From assembly GCA_036873755.1 (NCBI GenBank), contig JAVTVY010018888.1, forward strand, positions 1-64,000: DNA of 64,000 nucleotides. Direction: 5' to 3'. Numbering within the stretch: the first letter of the stretch is position 1; each line of letters opens with the position of its first letter. Below are positions 1 to 8,953 of the stretch, piece after piece. The notes under the pieces were generated by a model. The model had not been told where the DNA came from. It made no database searches and saw only the letters and a program-made list of their open reading frames with translations. The position numbers and the translations under genes are program-made. This DNA is from Hanleya hanleyi (Eukaryota; Mollusca; Polyplacophora; Lepidopleurida; Hanleyidae).

Positions 1-1116
1 ATTTAGCGGCCTCAACTTCTCTAAGAAGCGTCTCGCACCTGTCTCACTTTCTGATTGGCTAGGACGCGTGACCTAGATTAATCTCGTTCTTCTTCGCAGA
101 GATTTCCTTGATAGATCTGCGGGGAGAGTCCGGAAATGAGTCAGGGGACAGAGGGCCTGAACCCTAAACACTACAAGCTGTGCAAATCACATAGCAACGC
201 AATGGTGATCCGTTTATTAAACATTCCACAAAGCTTGTAAAGTTTGAGAACAGAATAGATAATAGAAAATAGTTAGAAATTTGAAGTTTTTTTTTTTCAT
301 ATTTACATTTTTCTGTGTCATTTAGTTTATACATAGGGAAGATTGGGGCACAGTGGAACAGGACGCACATTACATTATCATCAGCGGAAAGCTATCACCT
401 CCATACACCACCTATACTGATTACAAGTAAAACCTATCATTGGTAAACAAAATTAGGGGCACAAATTTGTTTTTGAGCAGTCCAAGTAAATTTTTAGGAA
501 TGAGGATGATAGTTTGTTATGGCAATTTTTCAGTGGTACTTCATTGGTGTTTTGTTACTACTGAGAGAGGATGGACAAAGGTACTCTTTAATTATATCGA
601 TTTAGTATCTCAGGTGTATGTGTTAGTTTTTTGTTGTTGTTTTTTTTTTTCATAAAAAGGAATATATCATACACCTGGGGCGAACTGAGACACTTTTGCC
701 GGGGCACACTGGGACAAAAATACTCAAATTGTGAAATTTCCTTTCATCCTACACAAAATGCCATCAAAATGCATTATTTTGTTTCCTAGATGGTAGTAAT
801 TGCTAATCCTGTCGGATTCGATGGGTTTCACAAACACTTTCAAAGTCAAATGCTTTCGATGGGATGAGAATCATCCAAAATATTTTTTTCCTCAAATTTG
901 GCCCCTGGGAAATATTTTACGTAAAGCAGGGGTCTAACATCACGTCAAAGGGTAGGCATTAGCACTCCGACGCGCACTGAACTCTTGCCCCCAACCCCAC
1001 CCCGAGCTGAAATCCTGCCTATATTAAGATGGGCACAGCCCAAGTCAGAATCACCAGTGATCACCTTTCATCAAAAGTAGGTCAGCTCAGAACTTGCTGG
1101 TAACAGTCCCCTAATG
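1..1116. other. Host flank left of the Maverick, no gene seen
   Basis: This is AT-rich host DNA with only short, non-conserved open frames. Phrases such as GGGGCACAGTGGAAC and GGGCACACTGGGAC (about 340-360 and 695-715) recur in related form right of the element (about 21770-22010), so both flanks derive from the same kind of host repeat. About 1058-1116 is the left half of the repeat interrupted by the Maverick. Confidence 0.6.
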
Positions 1117-1122
1117 CACCTT
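1117..1122. repeat. Target site duplication, left copy (CACCTT)
   Basis: The six bases CACCTT directly before the left TIR are repeated exactly after the right TIR at 21531-21536. Confidence 0.95.
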
Positions 1123-1164
1123 AGTAGTATACAGACAGCAAAATGAGGCCTATTGACCTCAGAA

Positions 1165-1190
1165 ATTTGCATATGACCTCTGTGACGTCA
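1165..1190 (+). promoter_or_regulatory. Octamer plus CRE sites near the left terminus
   Basis: ATTTGCAT (reverse complement of the Oct-1 octamer) occupies bases 43-50 counted from the terminus, and TGACGTCA bases 61-68. Adenovirus origins also carry an Oct-1 site about 40-50 bp from the end. The right TIR keeps both sites at the same distance. Function is inference. Confidence 0.6.
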
Positions 1191-1230
1191 CGCGACAGCC
1201 AATCAGAAGTGCGTATTGTGTCACATGGGG

Positions 1231-1491
1231 TGTGGTGGATGGTGGGAGGTGGGTTTAAGATGGCGGCCGGTGTGAGTGAGTGCAAGTGTGGTGGATGGTG
1301 GGAGGTGGGTTTAAGATGGCGGCCGGTGTGAGTGAGTGCAAGTGTGGTGGATGGTGGGAGGCGGGTTTAAGATGGCGGCCGGTGTGAGTGAGTGCAAGTG
1401 TGGTGGATGGTGGGTGGTGGGTTTAAGATGGCGGCCGGTGTGAGTGAGTGCAAGTGTGGTGGATGGTGGGTGGTGGGTTTAAGATGGCGGC
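1231..1491 (+). repeat. 56-bp tandem repeat with YY1-like core, 5 copies (left TIR)
   Basis: TGTGGTGGATGG recurs at 1231, 1287, 1343, 1399 and 1455, an exact 56-bp period. Each unit carries TTTAAGATGGCGGC, matching the YY1 consensus AAGATGGCGGC. The array ends just before the TATA box at 1505. Confidence 0.93.
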
Positions 1492-1504
1492 ATGTAGAAA
1501 AACG

Positions 1505-1512
1505 TATAAAAG
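1505..1512 (+). promoter_or_regulatory. TATA box in left TIR, drives PolB
   Basis: TATAAAAG lies about 130 bp before the PolB start and directly after the 56-bp array. The same box is present in the right TIR, so both ends carry an inward promoter. Confidence 0.75.
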
Positions 1513-1577
1513 GAGGCGATTTTTAGGCAGGGCGAGGTCAGTATTCATTGCACTACCTACCTGACTCACGTGACCAA

Positions 1578-1620
1578 CCTGCCTGCCTGCTTGCCTGCCT
1601 GCCTGCTTGCCTACCCGCTT
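1578..1620 (+). repeat. CTGC-type simple repeat in 5' leader
   Basis: An irregular (CTGC)n / (CTTG) run lies between TATA box and PolB start. A related (GGCT)n/(GGCA)n run sits in the mirrored leader at about 21103-21180. Confidence 0.8.
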
Positions 1621-1635
1621 GTATGAGACGAAAGC

Positions 1636-4600
1636 ATGAGACGTGGAGAAGATTTTCCCTGGGACCCAGCAGCACCTCCGGTTGAAGTCTTGCCTGAAGA
1701 CGAGCGTGTCAGGGACATTTATCGACGTCACTGGGCTACCATACGCCATTGTTTTCACCGTGACCGTCGTCTATTGGACTTGTATAACTATCGACTGCAG
1801 GACCTCACGTATTTGTCTACCTATGCCGAGAATATTTTCAAAGATCAGGTGACAGCGTTCAAGTTGAATATCACATTCGGGTACATTTTACGGCACAAGG
1901 AGACGGACCAGCTGCGGTATTATTATCCCAGCAATAATACCTATGTGTTTGATCAGCCGTTCACGGTGACGGATGCGATTTCTCTGGAGCCACTCATCGA
2001 CCAATTGACTACGTTGGATCCATTGGAATGGGCCCGGTTGCAACGCCCCAATACCCAATGGCTTGTGGAAATGGTGACCAACGTCACATTTTTCGTCACG
2101 AAAATGAGACATCACCCTATCGGTGCTCCTGTACTACTACCCCCGTGGTTGCTTCATCGACACGGCCTGTATGCATTAACAGCAGGGATAAACGGGTCCT
2201 ACAAAGACCAGAAATGTTTGTTTCGGTGTTTGGCCGTGCATCTGGACGAGTGTGACCCCAAGGGTTGTGACAGAGTGGCCAATGACTATTGGGAACAGTA
2301 TTTACAGCAGCAAGACTTGGATAAGCGGCACTTCCGTGGAGTTCCGTTCAAGAATTTGGATGACGTGGAAACACTGTTCAACATCAATATCTTTGTATAC
2401 CGATTACGATGCGAGGAGGAGGATACATTTGTGGCTGAATTGGTTCGTCGTTCAACAGAACGGTATGCTGCTACGATGAAAGTCAATGTGTTCGACGACA
2501 ATGGCGTGAGTCATTTTTCGCTGATCTACAATATGAGCCAGTACGCTCAGTCTTTCAGTTGTACCCAATGCCATCGGGTGTTTCACCGTTCCAACAACTT
2601 ACATAGCCACGAGAAAATCTGTGACAACAGTGTCAAGCGAGTATATCCGGGTGGTGTGTATCATAATGCGCCTACTATTTTCCAGGAACTGGCCGATGAG
2701 GGTGTGATCATACCGGAGGTGGATCGTTATTTTCCCTACCGGGCGTGTTACGATTTTGAGGCCCTGTTGGAGCCCATGGACATGTTTTCAGCGAAAACGC
2801 AGTGGACGCAGCGCCATATTCCTCTGAGTGTCAGTATTTCCAGCAACGTACCTGGCTATGACGCTGCACCAGTATGTTTCGTGCCCACGGGGGATTCCCA
2901 TGAGTTGATCATCCGCATGATGGAGTATTTAGAGGAAGTCAGTGCGGCTAGTACAGAACTATTGGTGTCCAAGTTCCAGGACGTACTGGACCAGCTGGAC
3001 GATCGGATTCCTATACCGGGTGTAGCGTTTAGTGACGATGAAGAGTCCGAGTCCGAGTCGGAGCCCGAGTCGCAGCCCCTGCAGTCGCAGGATGTGCCTT
3101 TACCGAAACCGTATGCGGAGAAATTGAAAGTGCGCTTCCTACAATATCTAGGCCAGTTACCGGTGCTAGGTTTCAATTCGGGACGCTATGATTTGAACAT
3201 GGTGAAGGAATTTCTTTACCCCTACTTGGCCCAGTCGAATACCCTCAAGTCCGTGATCAAGAAGATCAATAATCATATGGCCCTCACTACCACATCACTG
3301 CATTTCCTGGATGTACGGAACTACTTAGCTCCTAATTGTAGCTATGATCAGTGGGTCAAGGCATATAACTGTGCACAAACCAAAGGCAGGTTCCCTTACA
3401 CGTATATATCAACGCTCGATCGTTTGCAGGAAACACAGTTGCCACCCCGGCACGCCTTCTTTGATGATTTGAAGCAAGTGGAATGTCCGGAAGACACGTA
3501 CCGGAAACTACAGCAGGTATGGAACGATCAACATATGCACACCTTGCGAGATTTCCTGATATGGTATAATAACCTAGATGTGGTTCCTTTCCTGGAAGCG
3601 GCCGAGAAAATGGTGCAACTCTTTCGTCGCCAAATGCACGTCGACATCTTCAAGGAGTGCTTGAGTTTACCGGGTCTGGCGCTTCGCCATCTTTTTCAAG
3701 AGTGTGCTACGTACTTCTCGCTGATACAGCAAAAAGATGCAGACATGCATGATTGTCTAAAGCAGAACATTGTCGGCGGACCGAGTCTTATTTTTCACCG
3801 TTATCACGAGAAGGACGTCCCCAGTGGAAAACCCTGTGCTAAGATCATCGGATTCGATGCGAATGCCTTGTACCTGTGGTCGCTGGCCCAACCTATGCCC
3901 AGTGGCCATTATACACGTTGGTTGGCGGAAGATCGGCATTTTACACCGCAACGTACACCCTACAAGCATCTGGCTGATCAGTGGTTGGATTGGGAAGCCT
4001 ATCGACGGGGAATTTATATACGACACCAAACCAACGCCACAGAGAAGCGCATAGGAGATCGTCGACTTCCCGTCGATGGGTTTGCCCTGGTGGGTAGCAC
4101 ACCCACCGTATTCCAATTTTACGGTTGCTATTGGCACGGCCACGAATGCCATTTCAGCGCTGGACGCTTCAACGAACGACGTGGAAAAACACCGGAAGAA
4201 TTACGGGAAGAAGTGGTGGAGAACGGTGATTATGTGAAAGAGAGAGGATACCATCTGATTGAAATGTGGGAGTGTGAATTTCACACGATGTGCCAGGCCC
4301 TGCCCCATTTACGACGTTTCCTAAAAGAGCGCGAGTACCCCTTGAGTCGTCGGCGACTTCTGAGTCTGCCACAGATGTTCGACGCCATTCGTTCGGGGGA
4401 CCTCTACGGCTTTGTCGAATGTGATTTGCATGTTCCCGACACTCTCAAGCCTCTCTTCGCCCAGTGCCCGCCCATCTTTAAGAACACGCTGGTGGGTCGG
4501 GCTGATATTGGGGACACCATGAGGACCTATGCGGAGCAACACGAGTGTTTGCCTCAACCTCGACGGATGTTGATTGGTAGTATGTGGGCCGAGAAAATCT

Positions 4601-5529
4601 TGCTGGGCACTCCCTTACTGCAGTGGTACATGAACCACGGTTTGGAAATTACCCAAATATATCAAGTGATACAGTTCGTACCCGACGCTTGTTTTGCGGA
4701 GAATGCCGACATCGTGACGTCGGCCCGTCGTCAAGGTGATGAATACCCTAGTGAGGCCATCATCGGTGAATGTTGGAAGTTGACTGGCAATGGTTATTAC
4801 GGAAAAACGGTAACGAACCAGGATAAGCACGTCAACGTGAACATTTGTACTACTACCCAAGCCCACAAAAAAGTGAATTCTCCTCTGTTTCGGTCCGTGG
4901 AGGTCATCGATGACGACACCTATGAAGTCACTTCAGCCAAGAAGACTATCCGTTACAACCTACCCCTGCAGATTGGATGTATGGTATATCAGGTGGCCAA
5001 GCTGAGGATGCTGCAGTTTCTGTATGATTTCATGGGTGTGTATTTTAATCCATCAGACTGGCAACTCATGGAGATGGATACGGACTCGGCCTACATGGCC
5101 GTCTCTAATGCGGATTGGGAGTCCCTGGTGAAACCGGAGTTACGTACCCAGTATGAAGCGGAACGCGACCAGTGGCTACCTCGACGTGACCATTACCAGT
5201 ACGATAAGCGTACGCCGGGCCTGTTCAAGCTGGAGTGGAGTGGGGATGCTATGATTGGTCTCTCCTCCAAGACGTATTACTGTTACGGAGGAGGAGACCA
5301 AAATAAGTTTAGCTGCAAAGGGGTGAGCCGGCGCGATCCCAACATCGACAAAGCCTTGTACTTGAACGTGCTGCAAAACCAGGCCAGTGCGAGTGGTACT
5401 AACCGAGGATTTCGGGTGGTGGATCACCAGATGCGGACGTACATTCAGCAACGAGACGCCTTTACTTTCTTTTACCCCAAACGGAAAGTGTTGGCCGACG
5501 GTGTGAGCACCACTTACTTGGACTTGTGA
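1636..5529 (+). CDS. Protein-primed family B DNA polymerase (Maverick PolB)
   Basis: This is the replicative polymerase of the element, 1297 aa, expected to copy the linear DNA from a protein primer at the TIR ends. Visible parts: an N-terminal domain with DQKCLFRCL (about 190-200) and HFSLIYN (about 292), a layout that resembles an OTU-type Cys/His pair; a C2H2 finger (about 308-329); exonuclease motifs YDFEALLEP (about 371), FNSGRYDLN (about 515) and YNNLDV (about 645). The polymerase motifs are A DANALYLWS (about 741), B GNGYYGKTV (about 1050), C MDTDS (about 1148) and the KTY motif (about 1212). The frame is uninterrupted. The ATG at 1636 gives the full frame; an upstream ATG at 1623 opens a short out-of-frame uORF. 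A TIR promoter with 56-bp repeats precedes it, and AATAAA at 5733 follows. The OTU resemblance is inference; the polymerase call is firm. Confidence 0.96.
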   Translation: MRRGEDFPWDPAAPPVEVLPEDERVRDIYRRHWATIRHCFHRDRRLLDLYNYRLQDLTYLSTYAENIFKDQVTAFKLNITFGYILRHKETDQLRYYYPSNNTYVFDQPFTVTDAISLEPLIDQLTTLDPLEWARLQRPNTQWLVEMVTNVTFFVTKMRHHPIGAPVLLPPWLLHRHGLYALTAGINGSYKDQKCLFRCLAVHLDECDPKGCDRVANDYWEQYLQQQDLDKRHFRGVPFKNLDDVETLFNINIFVYRLRCEEEDTFVAELVRRSTERYAATMKVNVFDDNGVSHFSLIYNMSQYAQSFSCTQCHRVFHRSNNLHSHEKICDNSVKRVYPGGVYHNAPTIFQELADEGVIIPEVDRYFPYRACYDFEALLEPMDMFSAKTQWTQRHIPLSVSISSNVPGYDAAPVCFVPTGDSHELIIRMMEYLEEVSAASTELLVSKFQDVLDQLDDRIPIPGVAFSDDEESESESEPESQPLQSQDVPLPKPYAEKLKVRFLQYLGQLPVLGFNSGRYDLNMVKEFLYPYLAQSNTLKSVIKKINNHMALTTTSLHFLDVRNYLAPNCSYDQWVKAYNCAQTKGRFPYTYISTLDRLQETQLPPRHAFFDDLKQVECPEDTYRKLQQVWNDQHMHTLRDFLIWYNNLDVVPFLEAAEKMVQLFRRQMHVDIFKECLSLPGLALRHLFQECATYFSLIQQKDADMHDCLKQNIVGGPSLIFHRYHEKDVPSGKPCAKIIGFDANALYLWSLAQPMPSGHYTRWLAEDRHFTPQRTPYKHLADQWLDWEAYRRGIYIRHQTNATEKRIGDRRLPVDGFALVGSTPTVFQFYGCYWHGHECHFSAGRFNERRGKTPEELREEVVENGDYVKERGYHLIEMWECEFHTMCQALPHLRRFLKEREYPLSRRRLLSLPQMFDAIRSGDLYGFVECDLHVPDTLKPLFAQCPPIFKNTLVGRADIGDTMRTYAEQHECLPQPRRMLIGSMWAEKILLGTPLLQWYMNHGLEITQIYQVIQFVPDACFAENADIVTSARRQGDEYPSEAIIGECWKLTGNGYYGKTVTNQDKHVNVNICTTTQAHKKVNSPLFRSVEVIDDDTYEVTSAKKTIRYNLPLQIGCMVYQVAKLRMLQFLYDFMGVYFNPSDWQLMEMDTDSAYMAVSNADWESLVKPELRTQYEAERDQWLPRRDHYQYDKRTPGLFKLEWSGDAMIGLSSKTYYCYGGGDQNKFSCKGVSRRDPNIDKALYLNVLQNQASASGTNRGFRVVDHQMRTYIQQRDAFTFFYPKRKVLADGVSTTYLDL

Positions 5530-5568
5530 ACAATGTCGAACTATAACTGTTGATACACAAATGTAAAA

Positions 5569-5652
5569 GTCAGGATGGCCGAGTGGTCTAAGGCGCCGGT
5601 ATTAAGTGCTGGTCGGCGAATGCTGGCGTAGGTTCGAATCCTACTCCTGACA
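5569..5652 (+). tRNA. tRNA-Leu (anticodon UAA)
   Basis: An 84-base class II cloverleaf. The acceptor stem pairs GTCAGGA with TCCTGAC, and discriminator A follows. The D arm and A box are TGGCCGAGTGGT, the anticodon loop is ATTAAGT with TAA central, and the long variable arm is leucine type. The T arm GTAGG TTCGAAT CCTAC contains the B box GGTTCGAATCC. CTTTTTTG follows 6 nt downstream as a Pol III terminator. No intron and no encoded CCA. It lies 39 bp after PolB inside the element. The sequence closely resembles metazoan nuclear tRNA-Leu, so capture from the host is likely. Confidence 0.93.
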
Positions 5653-5732
5653 GAACTTTTTTGTACCTTAATCCTACCACCACTACTACTACTATTCTAT
5701 TTGTATCTATTCTATACCTTCTTGTGGACTTA

Positions 5733-5738
5733 AATAAA
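5733..5738 (+). terminator. AATAAA polyadenylation signal (PolB transcript)
   Basis: AATAAA followed by an A run, about 80 bp past the tRNA. It faces the opposite-strand signal at 5787-5792, as expected between convergent units. Confidence 0.55.
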
Positions 5739-5786
5739 AAAAAAAGAAGTCAAACCCCCATCATTTTTTGTGTTTTTTCATCAATT

Positions 5787-5792
5787 TTTATT
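5787..5792 (-). terminator. AATAAA polyadenylation signal (capsid block)
   Basis: TTTATT on the + strand is AATAAA on the minus strand, about 90 bp after the protease stop. It would end the penton-core-capsid-protease transcript. Confidence 0.5.
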
Positions 5793-5877
5793 CAACATCA
5801 ATGAACGTCAGAACAACAACGTCATAACAATAACGTGATAATAATAAAAACAAGTGGCCTGCGCGCGCAGTGCATTT

Positions 5878-6354
5878 TTAAGTTAACCAGAGAAATGGAG
5901 CATGCACATTAAAACGAGAGGCCGTCCAGTCATACACCAGGACATCACGGTCTTCGGCTTGACCATAATCATCAAACATGTGTACGATGGTTGGCATAGA
6001 ATGTCCTCTACTCCGGTGAGTGAGATGAAACACACAGTACTGCCCGCACACACTACTCAAGGGTCCTTGTAATCTTTCAGTATTCCAACGCCACATTGTA
6101 GTAGAGACGTCCATGAATTTCACCAAATCGGCATGTAGGGGTGCAAGTCCGTAGGAATCAAAGTAGTCGCCTTGGCCTAGGGTGTCCACGTACACAGCTA
6201 CCCAATGTTCACCGGGTTGACACCCCGGGTCTGTATTCAGGATGTAGGCTGCTGGGGTGGTGGAGTGGGTGGGAAACACATTGCGTGGAAACACACCTCG
6301 AAAGGGGATCTTCGGATCTCGCTGGAGTATACCCATCAGCTGTTCTGTATCCAT
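5878..6354 (-). CDS. Adenain-like maturation cysteine protease
   Basis: This matches the adenovirus-type (C5) cysteine protease that Mavericks use to cleave virion precursors. Counting from the ATG at 6354 (158 aa), the catalytic triad appears in the family order: His50 in GEHWVAVY, Asp66 in DYFDSYG and Cys103 in SSVCGQYC. A Gln96 just before the Cys block could form the oxyanion hole. The open frame reaches back to 6417, but the first 21 codons overlap the capsid gene. The Met at 6354 lies only 4 bp past the capsid stop and fits the family length, so I chose it. It is the last gene of the capsid block. Confidence 0.93.
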   Translation of the reverse strand: MDTEQLMGILQRDPKIPFRGVFPRNVFPTHSTTPAAYILNTDPGCQPGEHWVAVYVDTLGQGDYFDSYGLAPLHADLVKFMDVSTTMWRWNTERLQGPLSSVCGQYCVFHLTHRSRGHSMPTIVHMFDDYGQAEDRDVLVYDWTASRFNVHAPFLWLT

Positions 6355-6358
6355 GACT

Positions 6359-7666
6359 CTAGTTGGCGTAGTCACACAGCACGTTTCTTTGCTGATCCAC
6401 GCTGATGACGTTATCAAACTCGGCGTAGCAAATCACGTTAATGGTCTGGGCTAGAGCGGTGGCGAAACGCAGTTCCAACCGTAGGTTTCCTTTCTTCAGC
6501 AAGGCCAGTTGATGATCGTGTTCCAAGGTGGGAGTGAGGTCAAAGGCGAACAAAGTGTACCCCTTGCTAAAGTCTCGTCGAGTGATGGTATTTCCTTCGT
6601 CCTGGTTGTTTTGTCCTGTGGCTGTAAACAGGTTCAGGTAGCTGCGCACATAGTTTTGGTTACCAAAATCCGGTTGTAAGGGGCGGGCTGGAATTTGATG
6701 GCCAGCCACGTGCAGTGCCAAAAAGTTCAGGTTGAAATGTTGAAAGGCGAACGGATTCTCATCCCACGCGCCATTGAAAGCGGTGTTGGTCACACACGCT
6801 ATGGTAATACGTTTAGGGAGATCCCCTAAAAATAAATTTTCACGATTGGCCATCATCGTACCGCCTGGCACAGAGAACACCTTGGTCTGCACGCGTCGGA
6901 TGGGGTACAGGGCTGGTTTTTTCGATAAGGCTTCCATGTGACTCACCAACACACCCTGTTGCAAATCCACCGTACGCACAAACAGGGCTGCATCTTCTAG
7001 GATGATCTTGTAATTGGGGGCCCCTCCACCGGCCATCAAGGCGAACGCAGGTGTGGAACGGATCAACTTGATCTTGATGGATACACCGTTCATCATGTAG
7101 CGGTCTTGCAGGAACAGATCGGCGTGGAGTCGTCCCATCATATCGACGGACTTGCTATCGGCTGTCAAGTTTTTGCGGTTGGTCAATCCATTATTGGCAG
7201 CCAGCACGCTATTCATGGAGCCGGGTGTATCCTTGTAGTACAGCGCGGCTTGCAAGTGTGATTTTTTGGCATCTGAACCGTACGACAACAGCGTCTCCAT
7301 GTAGGCTCGGTACGGGTACGTATTGGTGGACGTACTGATGAGTTTATCGCTCAGACTCATATCCACCTGTTGGAACAAGGAGTGCAGCCAAAGATTCACT
7401 GGGCCTACTACTGCATCGTCCGCTACGTTGCCTCCAGCTGCGTCCACTATTTTGGCTTTCACGTACAAGTAGGTGTGGGCTAAATCCAGGTAGGCTGTAT
7501 CTTTGTTTTCAATGGTAAATTCCACAGGGCCCGTCCCCGTCAGGCTAGCCAGGGGTCGATGTTCTACCCAACGGCCTTCGGCTACACTGGTTTGGGTGGG
7601 TGGAATAGTCCACAAATCCAATTCACTGTTGGTAGACGGACACGACTCGGAGTGAATGAATGCCAT
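6359..7666 (-). CDS. Major capsid protein (double jelly-roll, Maverick hexon-like)
   Basis: A 435-aa protein with the conserved features of Maverick/adintovirus major capsid proteins, known in databases through the C. elegans F54H12.2-like family. Visible hallmarks are the N-terminal SELDLW..PPTQTS, the mid-protein GRLHADLFLQDRY stretch, YPIRRV followed by ANRENLFLGD, and NPFAFQHFNLNFLALHVAG. It is expected to form the pseudo-hexagonal capsomers. Its start codon overlaps the stop of the preceding core-like gene by one base (TAATG), and the protease begins 4 bp after its stop. A decayed second copy of this gene lies at 28640-29270. Confidence 0.93.
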   Translation of the reverse strand: MAFIHSESCPSTNSELDLWTIPPTQTSVAEGRWVEHRPLASLTGTGPVEFTIENKDTAYLDLAHTYLYVKAKIVDAAGGNVADDAVVGPVNLWLHSLFQQVDMSLSDKLISTSTNTYPYRAYMETLLSYGSDAKKSHLQAALYYKDTPGSMNSVLAANNGLTNRKNLTADSKSVDMMGRLHADLFLQDRYMMNGVSIKIKLIRSTPAFALMAGGGAPNYKIILEDAALFVRTVDLQQGVLVSHMEALSKKPALYPIRRVQTKVFSVPGGTMMANRENLFLGDLPKRITIACVTNTAFNGAWDENPFAFQHFNLNFLALHVAGHQIPARPLQPDFGNQNYVRSYLNLFTATGQNNQDEGNTITRRDFSKGYTLFAFDLTPTLEHDHQLALLKKGNLRLELRFATALAQTINVICYAEFDNVISVDQQRNVLCDYAN

Positions 7667-8091
7667 TATGCGAAGATGTCTCTCCTACTACTCTTCTTCT
7701 TCTTCTTGTGGGTCTTAGTCCTCCGGGGTGTGCGTCGTCGGTGTGTTGGACGTCGAATGACTCTTCGCTGTGTCCGGGGTTGTCTTTTAAGGGCTTTGGC
7801 GATTAATACGCTACCGGCTTCTTTAGCCCGTCGTTTCAAGGCTTGTCGGGGTGCTGTGCCTCCCATCACATCACCAGCCACGCGCAATCCACTGCGTACC
7901 GCTTGTTTGCCTACCGCTTTTACACCCCGTGTCACCAAGGGTAAGAACGTTTTCACAATGCTGCCCAGTATGTTTCCCAATCCGTGACCTCGTTGCATGC
8001 GTGCACCGCTAAAGATGGGCAAGCCTCCCCCCGTTTGTTTCTTGTAGTAGTCGGCATAGCTGGGTGTATGACACTGGTAAGGTACGTACAT
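7666..8091 (-). CDS. Basic virion core-like protein (adenovirus pX/pVII-like candidate)
   Basis: 141 aa, very rich in Lys and Arg, with a C-terminal tail of KKKKKSSRR type. The N-terminal third carries GGGLPIFSGARMQRG, followed by an amphipathic Gly/Val/Leu stretch. This composition and the position between penton and capsid genes match the small basic core protein of adintoviruses, thought to bind DNA and to be cleaved by the protease. I see no perfect adenain consensus site. Start and stop overlap the neighbours by one base each (TAATG twice), so the three genes probably share one transcript. The role is inference from context and composition. Confidence 0.7.
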   Translation of the reverse strand: MYVPYQCHTPSYADYYKKQTGGGLPIFSGARMQRGHGLGNILGSIVKTFLPLVTRGVKAVGKQAVRSGLRVAGDVMGGTAPRQALKRRAKEAGSVLIAKALKRQPRTQRRVIRRPTHRRRTPRRTKTHKKKKKSSRRDIFA

Positions 8092-8879
8092 TATACGAAG
8101 TGAGGAGAACGGGCTTGTCGGAAATAAAGTGTCAGCACCACTTTTCCTCGTTCGAATGGCACCGGGTGTCCCGTGTCATCTCTTATATCTACCGTGATCG
8201 TGTTGATATCGGTATGTCGTACGGGCAGGTAGAGTATATGGTTGAAACTCTGGTTGACTTGATCGCCATACGACTTGCTGATGGGCACCACCCGTAACAG
8301 AGGTGTGTTCACATCACCCACAATATGGTTGTCCACTGCGTCCGAGTAGACGTAGAGTGCGTACATGCCTACTTTCATATCCATCACATCGTCACCGTTG
8401 TCGGTGGTGGACCCCGGGTACACTCTGAAAGGCAGACCTAACATTTGCTGTAGTGTAGGACTGAGTGTCACAGCCACGTTAGGGCTCAGCAGGATACAGG
8501 CCTTGTCGTTGTGTGGGTTGACAGTCAAGATTATGTGATTCTTGAAAGGGTAGACTTGCAGGGGTTTTGATTTATTCGTGGCCTCCCGTAGAGACTTGTA
8601 CTCCAACAAGGACAGCAGACCCTCTATGAACTTCTGGGGCGTATCGTATTGGCCTTCGGGGAGAATGAGTTTGGTGACTTTGCCTTCGTACGTCACTTCG
8701 TACCATACTTCTTGGTCTCGTACGTTGTACCACGAGTAAGGGTACTGAATATCTACCAGTCCACATTCCCATCGACCCGGTAAATGTAACGGTTGTGGTA
8801 ATTGAGTGACATACTTGGCCAAGGTGTTGTCAGGAAACACATCGAGTGAACTATTACTGGGCAACGTCAGGTAAAACAT
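8091..8879 (-). CDS. Penton-like minor capsid protein
   Basis: 262 aa, expected single jelly-roll protein at the capsid vertices. Typical elements are the N-terminal FYLTLPSNSSLDVFPDNT, then LPGRWECGLVDIQYPYSW, and a C-terminal GKVVLTLYFR strand. These recur in Maverick PY-type minor capsid proteins. It is the first gene after the TATA box at 8912, so it opens the capsid unit penton, core, major capsid, protease. Its TAA overlaps the next ATG by one base. Confidence 0.87.
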   Translation of the reverse strand: MFYLTLPSNSSLDVFPDNTLAKYVTQLPQPLHLPGRWECGLVDIQYPYSWYNVRDQEVWYEVTYEGKVTKLILPEGQYDTPQKFIEGLLSLLEYKSLREATNKSKPLQVYPFKNHIILTVNPHNDKACILLSPNVAVTLSPTLQQMLGLPFRVYPGSTTDNGDDVMDMKVGMYALYVYSDAVDNHIVGDVNTPLLRVVPISKSYGDQVNQSFNHILYLPVRHTDINTITVDIRDDTGHPVPFERGKVVLTLYFRQARSPHFV

Positions 8880-8911
8880 GACGACTGAGTTGTTCTGGCT
8901 TCTGCACCGGG

Positions 8912-8919
8912 TTTTTATA
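8912..8919 (-). promoter_or_regulatory. TATA box of the capsid unit
   Basis: TATAAAAA on the minus strand, 33 bp before the penton start and inside the 74-bp gap after the preceding gene. No other TATA box is seen until the protease, which supports one polycistronic unit. Confidence 0.65.
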
Positions 8920-8953
8920 GGCAGGTCACCCTCCTCCCTTAGTAAGGTACCCC

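Larger units (their letters stand above)
1123..1557 (+). repeat. Left terminal inverted repeat
   Basis: The repeat matches the reverse complement of 21213-21530. It begins with the doubled trinucleotide AGTAGT, then an octamer ATTTGCAT (1165-1172), a CRE TGACGTCA (1183-1190) and a CCAAT box (about 1198-1204). Five 56-bp units and a TATA box follow. It is about 115 bp longer than the right copy, mainly because it holds two more 56-bp units. Confidence 0.93.

Noticed and set aside
1143..1331. 62-aa open frame present in both TIRs (also 21322-21510, reverse)
   Set aside because: It is made by the 56-bp repeat and terminal motifs; identity between the ends follows from the inverted repeat, not from coding.
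1423..1758. 111-aa minus-strand frame over the left TIR and PolB start
   Set aside because: Product of the 56-bp repeat, the CTGC run and PolB antisense; no domain.
7559..7987. 142-aa plus-strand frame over the capsid genes
   Set aside because: Shadow of the core-like and capsid proteins; the minus-strand products have family matches.
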